Assembly (NCBI RefSeq): GCF_000346465.2
Contig: NC_034013.1
Location: 10,773,373 to 10,837,372 of the forward strand
Length of the DNA: 64,000 nucleotides
Reading direction: 5' to 3'
Source of the DNA: Prunus persica
Lineage: Eukaryota > Streptophyta > Magnoliopsida > Rosales > Rosaceae
A model generated the notes under the pieces. That model saw only the letters and a program-made list of their open reading frames with translations, was not told the DNA's origin and searched no databases. Position 1 is the first letter of the stretch; each line of letters begins with the position of its first letter. The position numbers and the translations under genes are program-made. Below are positions 1-15,000 of the stretch, piece by piece.

Positions 1-1620
<1,620 letters not shown>

Positions 1621-2911
1621 TTTCTAAATTGTACACGTAATTAATTCAAAAGGAAAAAAGAAAAAAAAAAGAAAAAAAAGCCTTTTTGGGGATGAAGATG
1701 AATGAAAGGTTGAGAGGTGGAAGAGAGGAAAGAACAATGGAAAAATTATGAAATGGTGATGGGTTTTTGTAGGCCTTTGTTTAAAGCCTTGTTCAAGTCT
1801 CCTCTTGATACTTTTGTGTGTCAAATTTGAGAATAATAAACTTCATTTAATAATTTCATGTGGGTTTGTTCAGGGAGGCATGTCAAACTTCCAACAAGAG
1901 TTGTGAGCTGGATAAGGAAAGCGACAACAAGATTCATGCTTGCTTTTCTGGCCACATTCAATCTCAACTATCAAAACCCATCCCCTTCCCAATATTTGAT
2001 TTCACTTCTGTCATCAAGATTCCAAAAATACCCCATTTCCTTAACTTGGTGAAATTTTTTTTTTTTTTTTGCTCTATCTAATTTGGGTTAATTATTTAGC
2101 ACATTATGAGGACCATTGTCATTAATGCTGCCCTATCCTCTATTATCCGAGAGAGAAATGTTATATTCAAAGCTAAAAGACGACAACACCACACATTCAT
2201 ATATAGAGGCAAATGCTAAGAACAGTTGTTTACGTACACGTAAATGATTGTCAATCATTGATGAATGTAAATTTTATAGTAAATTTCTCATGTCAAGCAA
2301 AGCTCTTTTTCTTTTTGTTGTCGTTACTTTATTCGAAATTTTACTTTTCTTATTTCATGATATGCCATGTACCAATAAAAAGCTTGAGTTTTCATAAACA
2401 GATAGTTTCATTTAGATATTGTGTAATGGTTTGATTTGATCTGCTACCCTGAGATTGTGAAACATGTAATGAAGAAAACAAAGTAACTTAATAGATTTAT
2501 GTTAGCTTTGATCTAATACCAATTAGAACAAGACATGTTATCTTTCATTTTGTTTATTTTGTTGACCCTATGATAACAAGAATTATACAATCCCAATACT
2601 TGGATGGGGCACATCATACGCATGAGCATGCTCAACACCTTTTATTTAAGAGCTTCTATTACACTGATATTTTCTAAGATTTTTCATTATTTTGATGACA
2701 TCATCAATTTTTAGACGAAAGATTAATAGAATGAGTTTTGCGAAAACAATTTGAAACTTTTAAAGGGAGTTAATATAATTTTGAAACCTGTTTGTGAAAA
2801 TACGAAAACCCTCACAGAGTGTCATTGTAATTAACTCTTTATTTATTGATTTATTGTGATTTCCAGATCGAGTTAGGCAATTCATACGTATTCTATAATG
2901 TATAAATGTAC

Positions 2912-2970
<59 letters not shown>

Positions 2971-4754
2971 CAATTATTGGATACATATAAGCATGGGAGA
3001 TTCCTGTCAGTCTGTCTCATAATATATGCAATCTCTTTCCAACACCCCACTAGGACTAGTTGGCTCTTGCCTACTTGGAATCCAATGTCGATTGTTGAGC
3101 TTTCTTACAAAAACCAACTTATATAATTTCTTAAGCAGATGTAATTATTGATCAGAAGTTGGAATCCAATGAACACACTTGATCTAATTCTTATCTTCAC
3201 AGCATTTTGGAATATTATTTTTCTTCAACTATTTGGGAAAAAAGAAAAGAAAAGAAAAGAAAAGAACTGATTAGAAAAAGCAATACTTTGATATGTTCAA
3301 CCTTGACGATTGAATTAGTGGTTGTCTAATATAGTATCGGAATCTCTAATTACACGAGGTCTCTTGAGTTCAAAACCGAAAATTCACATTTTTCATTTCT
3401 TTGTTGATTTGCAAAGTGAAGTGTAGTAACCGCTCTATATTTTCAGACAAAACAATTAGCTACATGGCTCTTTACATCTAGATATATATATGTGAAATGT
3501 CTCACTTGCCAGATGGGGCTTTTAGCTCATGTAACTACCTATTATTAAATAACATATAAATAATTCAATAATTCTGGAAGAAGAAAAAAAAAAAAGGTAG
3601 AAATAAGAGGGGGAGAAGATATCAGAAATATGCTTCAACAGATGTGCTAGTTGTTGGATCATATCTTTTGAAGTTCTTCGGAAAATGCCTGGAAGACTAA
3701 AGAGTTGGATGAACCATCCACATCTACGCTATCACCACCACATTATGTTGGGATGTTCCCTCCACAGCAACCACACACCCATCATTCCAGGTGTACACAG
3801 ATGCATTTGACATATCCCCTCACCCTTTCTCCTTTATTTGTGGTTCTTCATTATCCATATTAACCTATTAGGAATTACAGAGCCACCTTGGATTGGACTT
3901 AAGTTAGAGACGATATCAGTGTAATCCTGAAAGAAGCGGAGCCCGACATGAAATGACTGCCTAATTGACCATCCAAGTTAACAGAGTATCACTCTTAGAT
4001 TCACAATGTAGGCTGTAGAGTATATAGATATTGGTAAAGAGGTGAAGAAGCACAAACAAGCATGGACAAGAGCATGATCTGAAAATGTTGTATGGTTAAT
4101 CTCCCACCACATGATGGTAAGGTATAACTATTTGGACAGGAAGCAGGAGCACATGGCACACATTAGTAGCCACATGACATGGGCATCAAGAAGTTTCCTT
4201 TATATTTCAAACATCCATGCCTAAGATTACATCACAGATTACTCCCTAGGGGAACATATAAATCCCTAATATAAAAAATTAAAGTACCTAACAACATAAA
4301 CAACTAGCTCCAAAAAGATCTGATTAATACACCTAGCTCCAAAAGAAACTGCCATATTTCCTCATTCAATCTTATTTATGAATTAAAAAATAAATAATTG
4401 AGAAAATAAATATAAAAAACTGAGTGCACAGGCCAAATTCTTTTTGGTGAGGTTTGAGTCAGAAGAACTGAGATATATATATGTTGCTATTTCAGATATT
4501 TCAACTTCTACTGCAGTGAATAGTAGAGCTCTATGATCAAGGAAAGAACTTGATCAATCAGTTGGAAGATGATCTGATTACATAAACTGGAGCAGTGTTA
4601 AATTAGATGATAAGCCCCATGTCTAAAACAACATAAAAAATATATTCCTGGGGAAACACAAATCTCTAATCATAAACTAAAATATAAAAAACTAGGAGCA
4701 AATTTGCTAGGTTTACACACCAAATGGCTCCACTCAGGTGCCTCAACCTCAACT
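1621..4754. other. Intergenic region between beta-tubulin and GCL copy A
   Basis: No supported gene. The first 200 bases are the tubulin leader and promoter side (pyrimidine-rich on the minus strand). The rest is AT-rich and holds a long GA microsatellite. From about 4320 it shows similarity to the 3' flank of GCL copy B (about 11560-12100), so the right end of this stretch belongs to the tandem duplication unit. Confidence 0.7.
2914..2967. repeat. (GA)n microsatellite, about 27 units
   Basis: Uninterrupted AG/GA dinucleotide run in intergenic DNA; probably length-polymorphic. Confidence 0.97.
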
Positions 4755-5086
4755 TCAGTATAGTAGCTCCTCAAAAACAGGGTCTATATTTTGTCCCCAT
4801 TTCCTGTAATACAACTCCAGTAGCTTCTCAGCTGGTGTTACACCTGCAATATGATTAACTTTCAATATAAACACCAAATTCTCTCAAAAACGAAACCCGA
4901 AAACGAAACACCTATTAGAAATTTATTGCATATCAGGTATATTAACTCCCAATTACATACCAGTTCTAGCTACCTCCTCCAACTCATTCAAGAAGCCTGT
5001 TTCATTAAAGCCTCTTCTTTCCAGGCCAGCCTGCACAAGAATAGATGATGCTATGACTCAGTCACACACATACATAAACACACTGG

Positions 5087-5128
<42 letters not shown>

Positions 5129-8100
5129 GAGCAGCAGCAACTACATCTGCTGCAACTAGCAAGTAAAGAGCAATTCACCTTTGCGAACCGGACCACATCT
5201 TGAGCAACATGCTTTAGCAATCTACCACGAAACGGTGTCTTTAGGCCAGTTTTGGGGACCTACAAAATGTAATTTACGATTATTAGATTTGGAAACTTAA
5301 CTATTGTAGAATAATGTAGGAGACCTGTAGAAGAATGAGCTTTGTTCTGTAGAATATACATTTCACATCACCTGATCTCTCAGCATCTGTCTTTCTTCAG
5401 CAGTCCAGTCTGCTATCATGTCTATCACATTTTGTAGGGAAACCTCATCATACAACAAACCAACCTGACATTTGAAAGAAAAACAAAATCAGTTGATGTT
5501 TCTGGGTTTTAGAAGTTAATAACGTAACCTTCAGAAGCCAGATAGCTGGCATTCAGATATGTTATATGATCACAGGTTACATATGAGCCAGCTACAAAGA
5601 ACATAAACGACACGCCAGTACATACATAATGATAAATATTTACTCCATCTGTTATCAGAAGATGATGTTCAAAAGAAGTGAAATATACTCCAGAACTTCG
5701 TTTTCGGCTTGTGTATAGATCAGAATAAATGAACTAGTTCTGTATAAGGAGGCAGAGTGCGTCTTACCCAAAATGCAGGCAAGGCACGTAATCTACTCCA
5801 AGGTCCTCCATCAGCACCCCTCATCTCCAAGTATCTCTTCAGCCTGACCTGAATGGACGGTGAAATATGGCATAATTAGGCAATACCAATAGCATCAGAA
5901 ATACATAAGCTGATAATTAGATTATTAAAGCTAGTATGAACCTCAGGATATATAGTTCCCAAATGCATCTCCCAATCGTTCATGGTTGGCAATTCACCCG
6001 GAATGCAACGAAGCTTTCCTGCCATGAAATCCTGCATGGATGCAACCATACTGTGTGTTTAACAAACTAGTAGCTTGAGACAAACAAAGACTGCAGCTAA
6101 AGAAGAAATCTGCAAAGTACAAGACTATAAAGGATAGATTGAAACCCGGAAGGTCATCCCAGTACAGTCGAAATGCCTCTTGTTCCGATAAACAAAGTAC
6201 ATGGGAATATCCAGAGCATATTCAACATACTTCTCGAACCTGTGTAAGAAAACTAATTTAAGAAAAGATTAAGAAGATAAAACCAACAAAATGCGTTTGA
6301 AGGTTTGTACACCTATGAATGCAGCATCAGGCAATTGATAAAGAAGGATCACAAAACAGTGTAGAAAAAATATTAATGTCTAGGAAACTGCTAGTTTTGG
6401 TTAAGATTCTTGAAAACAGTCTGCTACAGAACAGACAACTGAAACAAGTAAGAAGACTAGGATAAAAGGAGACCACATTGTGTTTTTCAACAGACATTGG
6501 ATTACATATTATCAAATAGAAGTAAACGTTTAAAACATTTGGACTCTGACATATGAAATTACAGTCACAGGAGAAACTAAGAACTTCTTTCATGAGTACA
6601 AAAAAGATCTTACCCAAAGGTGTCATCGAAAACAAAAGGAATCATGCCAGTGCGATCCTTGTCAGTATCAGTCCAAATTTGACTGTTACAAAAAGTTGAA
6701 GAATCAATGCATATTGAATGGATAGTAGAATGCATGTGAGCAGAAAAAACAGAACCACATAAACCTTCTCATGCTAAGAAAACCATTTGGCTTTCCTTCA
6801 GTGAAAGGTGAATTTGCAAATAGAGCTGTTGCAATCTGTTTCAATTGTTGAAAGGTTAGATACTGTAAAGCAATAAATTTTACACCAAAAACGAGAGAAA
6901 CTGTCCTCACAGGCTGCAAAGCAAGACTAGCACGAAGTTTCTTTATCATGTCGGCTTCGGAACTGAAGTCCAGATTAACCTAAAAATAGTGAATAAAGAA
7001 GGTGTGCATGAGTTAAAAAAATCCTCCTCCTGGGCAAATCAATGGAATATCACATTATGAAACATAGCTACCCTAGCAAATATTCACAGCAAGAACCTGC
7101 TTAGATTAGTAAAAAGCATCTCACCTGTGCAGTGCAAGTCCTGAACATCAAATCGAGTCCGAGCGAGCCAACTTTGGGCATGTAATTTCTAATAATTTCG
7201 TATCGTTCCTGAGACAAAATACTTGATCAGTATGTCAGTAATCAAAGTCCTAAAAACAAATACGTAAAGTGACCAAATTGGACATCATACAAGACGACAG
7301 CATGAAATTTGAAAAGGAACATTTGAAATTAGAGCATGAAACCATAAGAGCTAGAGTAGAAGGTGATGTGCTTTGATGTTTCAGCACGTGCCATCTAAAT
7401 TCCTTATCTAACTAAAATGTATTTCCACATGTTAAACAATACCTTGGGCATCATAGGTATATCTTTAACTTCCCATTTAGGCTGACAACCAATATCAAGC
7501 AATCCGATTCCCATTTCCTTTAGAACTGCTTTAACCTAGTAAAAAAGGAACATATGAACAAGTTAACTCCAACGATAAAAACAGATATCCCATTTGTGAA
7601 CCAGAATTTATTTAAAGAAAACTAACCTCACTTGCATAGTTGCATGTGAATTCAAAAGAAAAATTATTTTCACTGACCTGATAAAGATGAGAATTGACTT
7701 CAGCACAAACTTGATGCAGAGTTTCAAGAGGTGCACCACTATGCTCGAATTGACCTCCAGGCTCCAATGTTATGCTCTGCTTACCCTGGCAGACAATGTC
7801 ACATTTTTTTTAAAGATCACCAAAAACAAATGGCAAGTGTTTCTTGATAATTGATTTGAATATATGGAGTCATATATTTAGCCATTTTACCTGTTTGAGT
7901 GCAATAATGTTGTTGCCTTCCATGATTTTATCCCAATCAAATCTATCAGCAATCCCATTAAGCAACTCGGCAATGTGTTCATATTTCATAGGACGTAAAG
8001 TCTTTAGATCAAAGCCAAATCTCTCCTGCTCAGTGCCAATTCTGAGGATGGAGCATGATTAAGTATACAAGTTAGGACAAGCTATTCAACTAACTCTGAT

Positions 8101-8368
8101 CCATGTAAGATGATGATGCATATAAGTACCTCCAATTTTCTTTAGGCTTGCATCCAGAGGCAAGATACCCGATAAGATCCTCTTTCGTCAGTGGCTCTGC
8201 AGCAATAACAGCCGCTTCTGTGGGAGGGCTTGCAGCAACTATCGCACTACGTCGTCGCCTCTGTCCTACTTCAGCATTGTCTACATGCATAGCATGTGTC
8301 TTGCTGGCAGTATAAGTCAATAAGGAAGAGAAGACAATGCAGTATGATGTCTGTGAAATGAGTGCCAT
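4755..8368 (-). CDS. GSH1: Glutamate-cysteine ligase, diverged tandem copy A
   Basis: Would catalyse ATP-dependent joining of glutamate and cysteine, the first and limiting step of glutathione synthesis, in plastids. Fifteen minus-strand exons: 8130-8368, 7891-8041, 7678-7785, 7443-7535, 7125-7208, 6911-6979, 6765-6835, 6614-6682, 6146-6239, 5942-6031, 5768-5848, 5372-5464, 5179-5259, 4961-5030, 4755-4843. They sum to 1482 nt (493 aa), every border is GT-AG and there is no stop or frameshift. Core blocks shared with plant GSH1 include [46 protein letters not shown] and MRGADGGPW, ending VFEELLY. Oddities against copy B: the transit region is 33 codons shorter; the Cys of RLCALP is Arg (R377, codon 5786-5788); QFELSG is QFEHSG; PKWR is PKWE. 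It may be a functional paralogue or an enzyme under relaxed constraint. Confidence 0.93.
5085..5128. repeat. Compound (CT)n(CA)n microsatellite
   Basis: About 13 CT units followed by about 9 CA units, inside the intron between exons 13 and 14 of GCL copy A. The matching intron of copy B lacks it. Confidence 0.95.
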
Positions 8369-9409
8369 GGCCACCCCTCGAAAAGCACTCCACACAACCT
8401 CTCAATCAACTACCTTACCACTGCCACTGCAACACCACAGCTAGCTGCTAACCTCTTCGATATTTCTTGACACGAAAATGGTGACCCTTGAAGACTATAT
8501 ATATTGTCATAACATAAACTATCCACCAACTTCTGATTGATGTGCAATGCAACAATCTTTTCTTCAGATCCACTGACACTATTCTGCAGATAAAATAGAC
8601 TTGGACTGAATGAATAAAAAATACAGCAAAATTATGCCCATATGTAACATGTGAGGATTACACCCCAAATATCAATAAAATTGCACTTGTGTTTCCCGCT
8701 GTCTATAAAGAATACTTTTTGAATAATAGGAAAATTGAGAGCAGGAACATGTTCTTGCATTTTTAGCTATCTCTTCCTTGTTTTTTTTCTTTATCTTGCA
8801 CAAAACTAATAAAAGTAGATCATCTTGTCTCTGGAAACCTCACAAAGACTAACGGGGAAATCAAGCAGCCCTTCTTCACACACATAACTAATCCTAGAAA
8901 CCCGATTGCACCTGCAGCTCTCACACATTAAACAGAGTAATAACATAGGGCCATTGCAAGTTCTGTGTTCATAACTTCAGTTCTCTTCTCTTATACATTT
9001 TCCTCGACTAATAATCCTCTTATAACCCAAACAAAGTAGCATATTGCATAGTTTTTCCATAAATTAAAAAAAAAACATTCAAGCTTTCCCATTAAAAGTT
9101 CTATGTTGATAACTTCAGTTCTCTTTTCATTTCACCTAAAAGGTTGATCTAAAAGGAGCAAACTTTAATAGTAGGGTCTGTTTTCTAATTCCCCCTAAAA
9201 AATTATGCCCACGAGTTACATTTGAGGATATCACCCCCACTTGTCAATTACATTTTCAGAAATGTGTTTCTGACTTTCTCTGAAGATTCAATAAAATATT
9301 ACAGATCCATGTTGGATGTTGAAAACACAAGAATCAGTCAGAACTTTCAACAACAAAAAATAAAAATGGTCATGAATGTTGGACGTCAGACCATTGAAAT
9401 TCATCTTTC

Positions 9410-9670
9410 TTTTTTTTTTTTTAAGTGTGGTCACTTTTTTAAATGTTTTCAATTCGTGCTATTTAAGAAAAAAATTATAAAAAATTACTAGTCATGATTG
9501 TTGGAGCCCGAAAAATTATGTTTTCAATTTTTAAATGTTTTAAATGTTTTAAAATGTTTAATGTTTTCCATGTTTTAAAATGTTTAAAATGTTTTCAATT
9601 CATGTTTTCACAAACTTTTTAAATGTTTCAATTCTTGTTATTTAAGAAAAAAATCATTAAAAAATTCAAT
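9410..9670. repeat. Imperfect AT-rich tandem repeats
   Basis: AAATGTTTT words recur many times. A longer unit (TTTTTAAATGTTTCAATTC... then ATTTAAGAAAAAAAT) is present twice, near 9437-9490 and 9617-9665, with small changes. Confidence 0.6.
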
Positions 9671-10303
9671 ATGTGTCACTCAAAAATCATATCTCGAAAA
9701 ATTATTAAGATTCCTTTAGGATAAGACGTGCCACGTGGACACAATCTTATCAGAAATCTTGTCATATATGGAATATGTCTCTAAATAGTAGTTTAATTGG
9801 TGTACTAGTGCTAGTTGAAAAAAAATAAGCTAGTTGGTGTACTAGTTGAAAAAATCATTTGAACCGAAGATGAGCACAAGTCTATGATCTTTGTTCAAGC
9901 TTGAGCCGAGTTTGAACTAGAATAATATTATCTGAGCCAACAGCTTTGTTTTTATTTTGGTTAATCATGTAATATAATTTACGATAATTTTTCATAATCA
10001 ATGTATTATAAGATAGTACGTGATCCACACAGAGGGAAAATGGTGAGGATAATTTGTTTTCTTGCTTTTTTTTATTTTTTATAACCAGGCCTAAATATGA
10101 GACAGATTAAAGCATGCATCAAGTAACCCACCACTGGACTGGAGTTTTCTGCTATTTATTCCCACCATAAGGCAATGACAACAATCTAACTCAAAGATTT
10201 GTTTACACATTGCAATCATGAATTTTAAAAATAAAAATAAAGATAAGATATTTTTAAAGCAAGAGTAACACACAACAAAGCTAAGTCATCATAATAAGGC
10301 TAG

Positions 10304-10726
10304 TGTTATAAAAGTCTTGATATGGAGCCCACATTACTGTTTATTACTGTTCATCACTGTTCATTTGGCGGCTTTGATACTGTTCATTACTGTTCATTTG
10401 GCGGCTTTGATAGAGTTTGTCTGTCACGGGTGAACAGTGATGAATAGTGATGAATAGTGATTATTTCAGCCTATAAATAAGAAGAGAAACGGAAAGAAGA
10501 AGAAGAGAAAAAAGAAGAGAAAGGAAGAGAAAGAAAGAAAAGAGAGAAAATTCAGTGAGCCACATATGTTGTAAACACTAAAGTTGTAGCCATATTATTT
10601 TATAGTGAAAGGTTACTGCTGCTGCTCTCCGAGGACGTAGGCATAGCCGAACCTCGTTAAAAGCTGTGTCTTATCTATTTTTCGTGCAGCTCAATATCCG
10701 CATATATTCCAAGTTATTTTATAACA
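10304..10726 (+). mobile_element. Solo LTR of a Copia-like retrotransposon
   Basis: The 423-bp segment begins TGTTATAAAA and ends TTTTATAACA, a perfect 10-bp terminal inverted repeat with the TG...CA ends of an LTR. It is flanked by a perfect 5-bp target duplication GCTAG (10299-10303 and 10727-10731). Inside are a TATA-like box (CTATAAATA, from 10471) and the phrase GAGGACGTAGGCATAGCCGA, which is typical of the R/U5 part of many plant Copia LTRs. No internal coding region or second LTR is present, so the element was reduced to one LTR by recombination. Orientation is inferred from the TATA box and R/U5 order. Confidence 0.9.
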
Positions 10727-12099
10727 GCTAGTTATAAAGAGATATTTTAACTCGTGACAAATATGTAGCTTTTCTTTTTCGTCAAATAGAGACAACTATC
10801 ACTAGACCGAAGTGTAATTCGTCCATCATAAAGTTATTTTTGCTTTCTAGAATCTATGCAAACTAAGACGGAAATGAGTCTTTTTAAAAGATAATCAAGA
10901 TTACAATATTTTACTTACATGTGCAATCATGCAGTTTATTAAGCTTGTCTTTTTATTGCTTTTTTCTTCTTGCATTAAGATTTCTTGCTTTTAATATGCA
11001 TTTGTAATCCATGCCCAAACACAATCAACAAGAGCACCATACATTTGAAGCTTTTTAAACATCATCGAATTCATTCACTGAAGCTGCATTTTCCTTTATC
11101 TTTTGTTAATCCTACGAACAACAAATGAAATGAGAAAGAAGACACCTGAAAACAAATATGCAGTTCACAGTTTGCTATCATGGTTGTTTCATCTTCTTCT
11201 TGTTGCTCTGTTACATACCACAACCCTCATCTTTCTGGCTGATAATGGCAGGGGGCTGATTATCTGGTTTGTCCATAATTAGGCAAAAATATAGCCACTT
11301 TAAATCTGGACTTGCAAAGAGCTTACAACTTAAGAGGGTAAGAGCATGCACAGTTACACTTCAGGTTTTTTTTAAATTCCCCAATCTCGCAATATCGCTC
11401 GTATAAAAAATTATATCTGGACTTTTGGGTAAATCAGGGCCTGGATTGGATGACTATTCTCAAGTTGCGTTTGAGCTAAAAGTTTGAGTCCAAATGCACC
11501 GAATCAATTTAGGCTGACACAATAAAAGAGGGCTTCTAAATTCACCCAAAAATATCATTAAAGCACCTAGCTCCAAAATAAATCTTCATATTTTCCTTAC
11601 TAATTCTTGTTTTCTGATTTCTTTAACTTAAAAAAAATAAAATATAAAAAAAGTCAATATCCAGAAAACGATGGCTGGCTTTTTCACTTTCTGGAACATT
11701 TCCACTTTTACCACATGGAATAACAGAGCTATATGAATGAGGAAATAACTTGAAGAGTCAATTGGAAGGGGAAATCAGAAAAATATACGCAGGACTGCAA
11801 CAAAATGAACTTCTGTTCACTTTCTTTCCCACAACATGCCGCCAGGTTATACAAATGAATTCATCTCAAGAAGTTTCAATTATTTTCAACCTTCCAAGAA
11901 TATACTGGAACAATGATCTGACTATGTCCGGTCCAAATTAGAAACGAAACTTCATGCCTAAGATTTACATCACAAATTATTCCTGCGGAAAGGTATATCT
12001 GTAATCACAAACTGAAAGCAGCTTTAAAAAAAACCTAAAGATTACACCTGAAAATTTGCAAGGTTTACATGCAAAATGACCCCGCTGAAGTGCCTCACC

Positions 12100-15000
12100 T
12101 CAGTAAAGTAGCTCCTCAAAAACAGGGTCTATTTGTTGTCCCCACTTCCCGTTATACAATTCCAATAGCCTCTCAGCTGGTGTTACACCTGCCATGTAAT
12201 TAACTTGCAATGTGAACACTGAATACCCCCTGAGAAAAGGAAAAATAAGGGCGCATCCTGGCGGATAATTAACTTACCGGTTCTGACAACCTCGGCCACC
12301 TCATTCAAGAACCCAGATTCCTTAAAGCCTCTTCTTTCCAGGCCATCCTGCAGCAAAAAAAATTCCATAATCTAGTCACGCAGAGACACAGCCTCACACA
12401 AACACACATACGGAGCAGCAAGAGAAGCCCAATTTACCTTTGCCAACTTTACGACATCTTGGGCGACATGCTTGAGCAACCCATCCCGAAATGGTGTCTT
12501 TAGACCAGTTATGGGGACCTAATTAAAATAACTCTACAATTAGATTTGCAAACTGAATAACACAAATTTAAGAGGTCAGTATCACTACCAACAAAACTGA
12601 GTATGGAATTTATCCTGTGGTTCAATCTTCATGAATTAATATTGATTTGAAGCAAAGGTAACTTAACATATTGAATTCCAAGGTCATGCAATTAGCTATA
12701 GATTTGATTTTATGAGAAAATAAAAAGACAGAACATGGGACAACAAATAAATGAGTAAAAAGTAGATAACTATCACTCAATCTCTTTAGCTGGATTTTAA
12801 CCACAATGGCTAGGCCATCTCATTGCCTGGCCGCCCAAATTATGGTTCCAGCACCAATGAGTGTCCTCCAAGGCTCCAACACCAATAGGTGTGGCATGAA
12901 AGAAGTTACAACTTACAAATGAGTGCCAAAAGTTTGCAACCTGACCACAGTATATGTTGCGAGGGCAAAATGTCAACCACTCCACAGGGTCATTTTTTCT
13001 CAACTTTGTCAAACATACTTAGTGTCCAGAATAGAGATACAAATTTGAAATCATGCATGCAAAGGAAAAATCGCATTATACTTTCTTTTCATTGAGATAA
13101 AACGTGTAGGATTTAACATACCTTATTTCTCAGCATCTGTCTTTCTTCAGGGGTCCAATCAGCTGTAATGTCTAACACATTCTGTAGGGCAACCTCATCA
13201 TACAGTATACCTACCTGGTATTTGATAGAACATCATAATGAGCTGATTTTGCTGGATACTATACTAAGTAAATAACCGGAAGAAGCTAGATAACTGGCAG
13301 TCAAATAAGTTTTAGGATTTCGCATACAACATAAGAGACACAAAGGGCATAAACGAAACACTGAGATATCTTTTCTATCCTCAAAAAGTATGCCTGTGGC
13401 TTACATACAAGAACAAATGAACTAGTTATGTATAATGTGTGAAATTGCCTATTACCCAAAATGCTGGCAAAGCGCATAATCTCCTCCAAGGCCCTCCATC
13501 AGCACCCCTCATCTCCAAGTATCTCTTCAGCCTGACCTGAATGGAAAAACCAATATAAAATAAGTAGACAATAGTAAGGAAGTATGAGGTAATGGTTTCA
13601 TTATTCATGCTAGTATGAACCTCAGGAAATATAGTTGTTAAATGATTCTCCCAATCGTTCAGGGTTGGCAATTCACCCGGAATGCAGCTCAGCTTTCCTG
13701 CCAAAAAGTCCTGCATGCAGACAACCATACCATTGTCTTTAATAAATCAATAGCTTCAAGCAAACAAAGACAGCAGCTACAGGAGAATGCCTAAAATTAC
13801 AAGACCACAAAGGATAGATAGAAACCCGGAAGGTCATTCCAGTACAGTCGATGTACTTCTTTTTCCGATAAACAAAGTACATGGGAACATCAAGAGCATA
13901 ATCAACATATTGTTCAAACCTGCAAAAGAAAAAAAAATAAACAAAAAAGCTTATAAAACTAACTAAATGATTAAAAGGTAATTGTACAACTATGAATGGA
14001 GAATCAACACTCAATAAACAATTATCCCACCAAAAAAAAAAAAAATCCACTACAATTAGAAATAGAAATCAATTCAAGCATTACAACAGTATGTGCATAA
14101 CTAAATAGCATAGCTACAAAAGAAGTTAAACAAAACTATTCAAGTGAAAAATTCATTAAGAAAACCATTCACGTAAAGAATTCATTAAAAGACCATCCAC
14201 GTAAAAATTCATTTAAAAACCATTCATGTGCTCCATCATAGTTCAATACTTTATACAAAAAATCCATTCTTAGCATCCAAATAGAGTAGTATAGACCAAG
14301 CTAGAATTATGAACTATCCACAATCACACGCCTACCAACTATCAAAGGAGAAAGTTCTGGCTTCAGGTTTTGATTTGTTTGGTTAAGATTCTTAAGAACA
14401 GTATGTTACTGAACAAACAAATAAGCAGATTAGGCATAACAAGGAGACCGAGGATGTGTTTGTAACACACTGAATTTCTATGCTCAAAGTGATATTACCT
14501 ATCATCAAATAGATGTAAATTTTCAAAATAATTGGATTCTGATATATAAAATTCTAGTCACAGAAGAAAGCAAGAACTAATTTCATAATGACAATCAAAA
14601 GGCTTACCCAAAGGAGTCATCAAAAACAAAAGGAAGCATGCCAGTGCGATTGTTGTCAGTATCAGTCCAAATTTGACTGTTACAAAAATTACAAAAGTCA
14701 ATACAGATGCCATGTCTCAACCAAATGTTATACGAATTCAAAAAAAAAAAACAAAAAAAAAAACAAAATAGAATTGAGAACAATAGAAACCTTCTCATGC
14801 TCAGAAAACCATTTGGCTTTCCTTCAGTGAAAGGTGAATTTGCGAATAGAGCTGTTGCTATCTGTTTCATTTATGGTAAGGTTAGATACCATATAAGTAA
14901 CAAATTTTACATCAAAACAAAAGGCCAGTATTCCTCACAGGCTGCAAAGCAAGACCAGCACGAAATTTTCTTATCATGTCTGCTTCAGAACTGAAATCCA

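Larger units (their letters stand above)
8369..12099. other. Spacer between the two GCL genes
   Basis: No supported gene. Similarity between the copies upstream of their start codons runs only about 50-60 bases (to about 8430 and 17000), so copy A's promoter comes from different DNA. The spacer is AT-rich, has imperfect TTTTAAATGTTTT-type repeats at 9410-9670 and contains a solo LTR at 10304-10726. From about 11560 it is the 3' flank of copy B, recognisably similar to 4320-4754. Confidence 0.7.

Noticed and set aside
4755..8368. GCL copy A as a pseudogene
   Set aside because: All 15 exons keep frame, splice sites and stop; only substitutions and a transit-peptide deletion are seen.
14588..14994. 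Plus-strand frames over GCL copy B exons 6-8
   Set aside because: Antisense shadows of exons on the minus strand.
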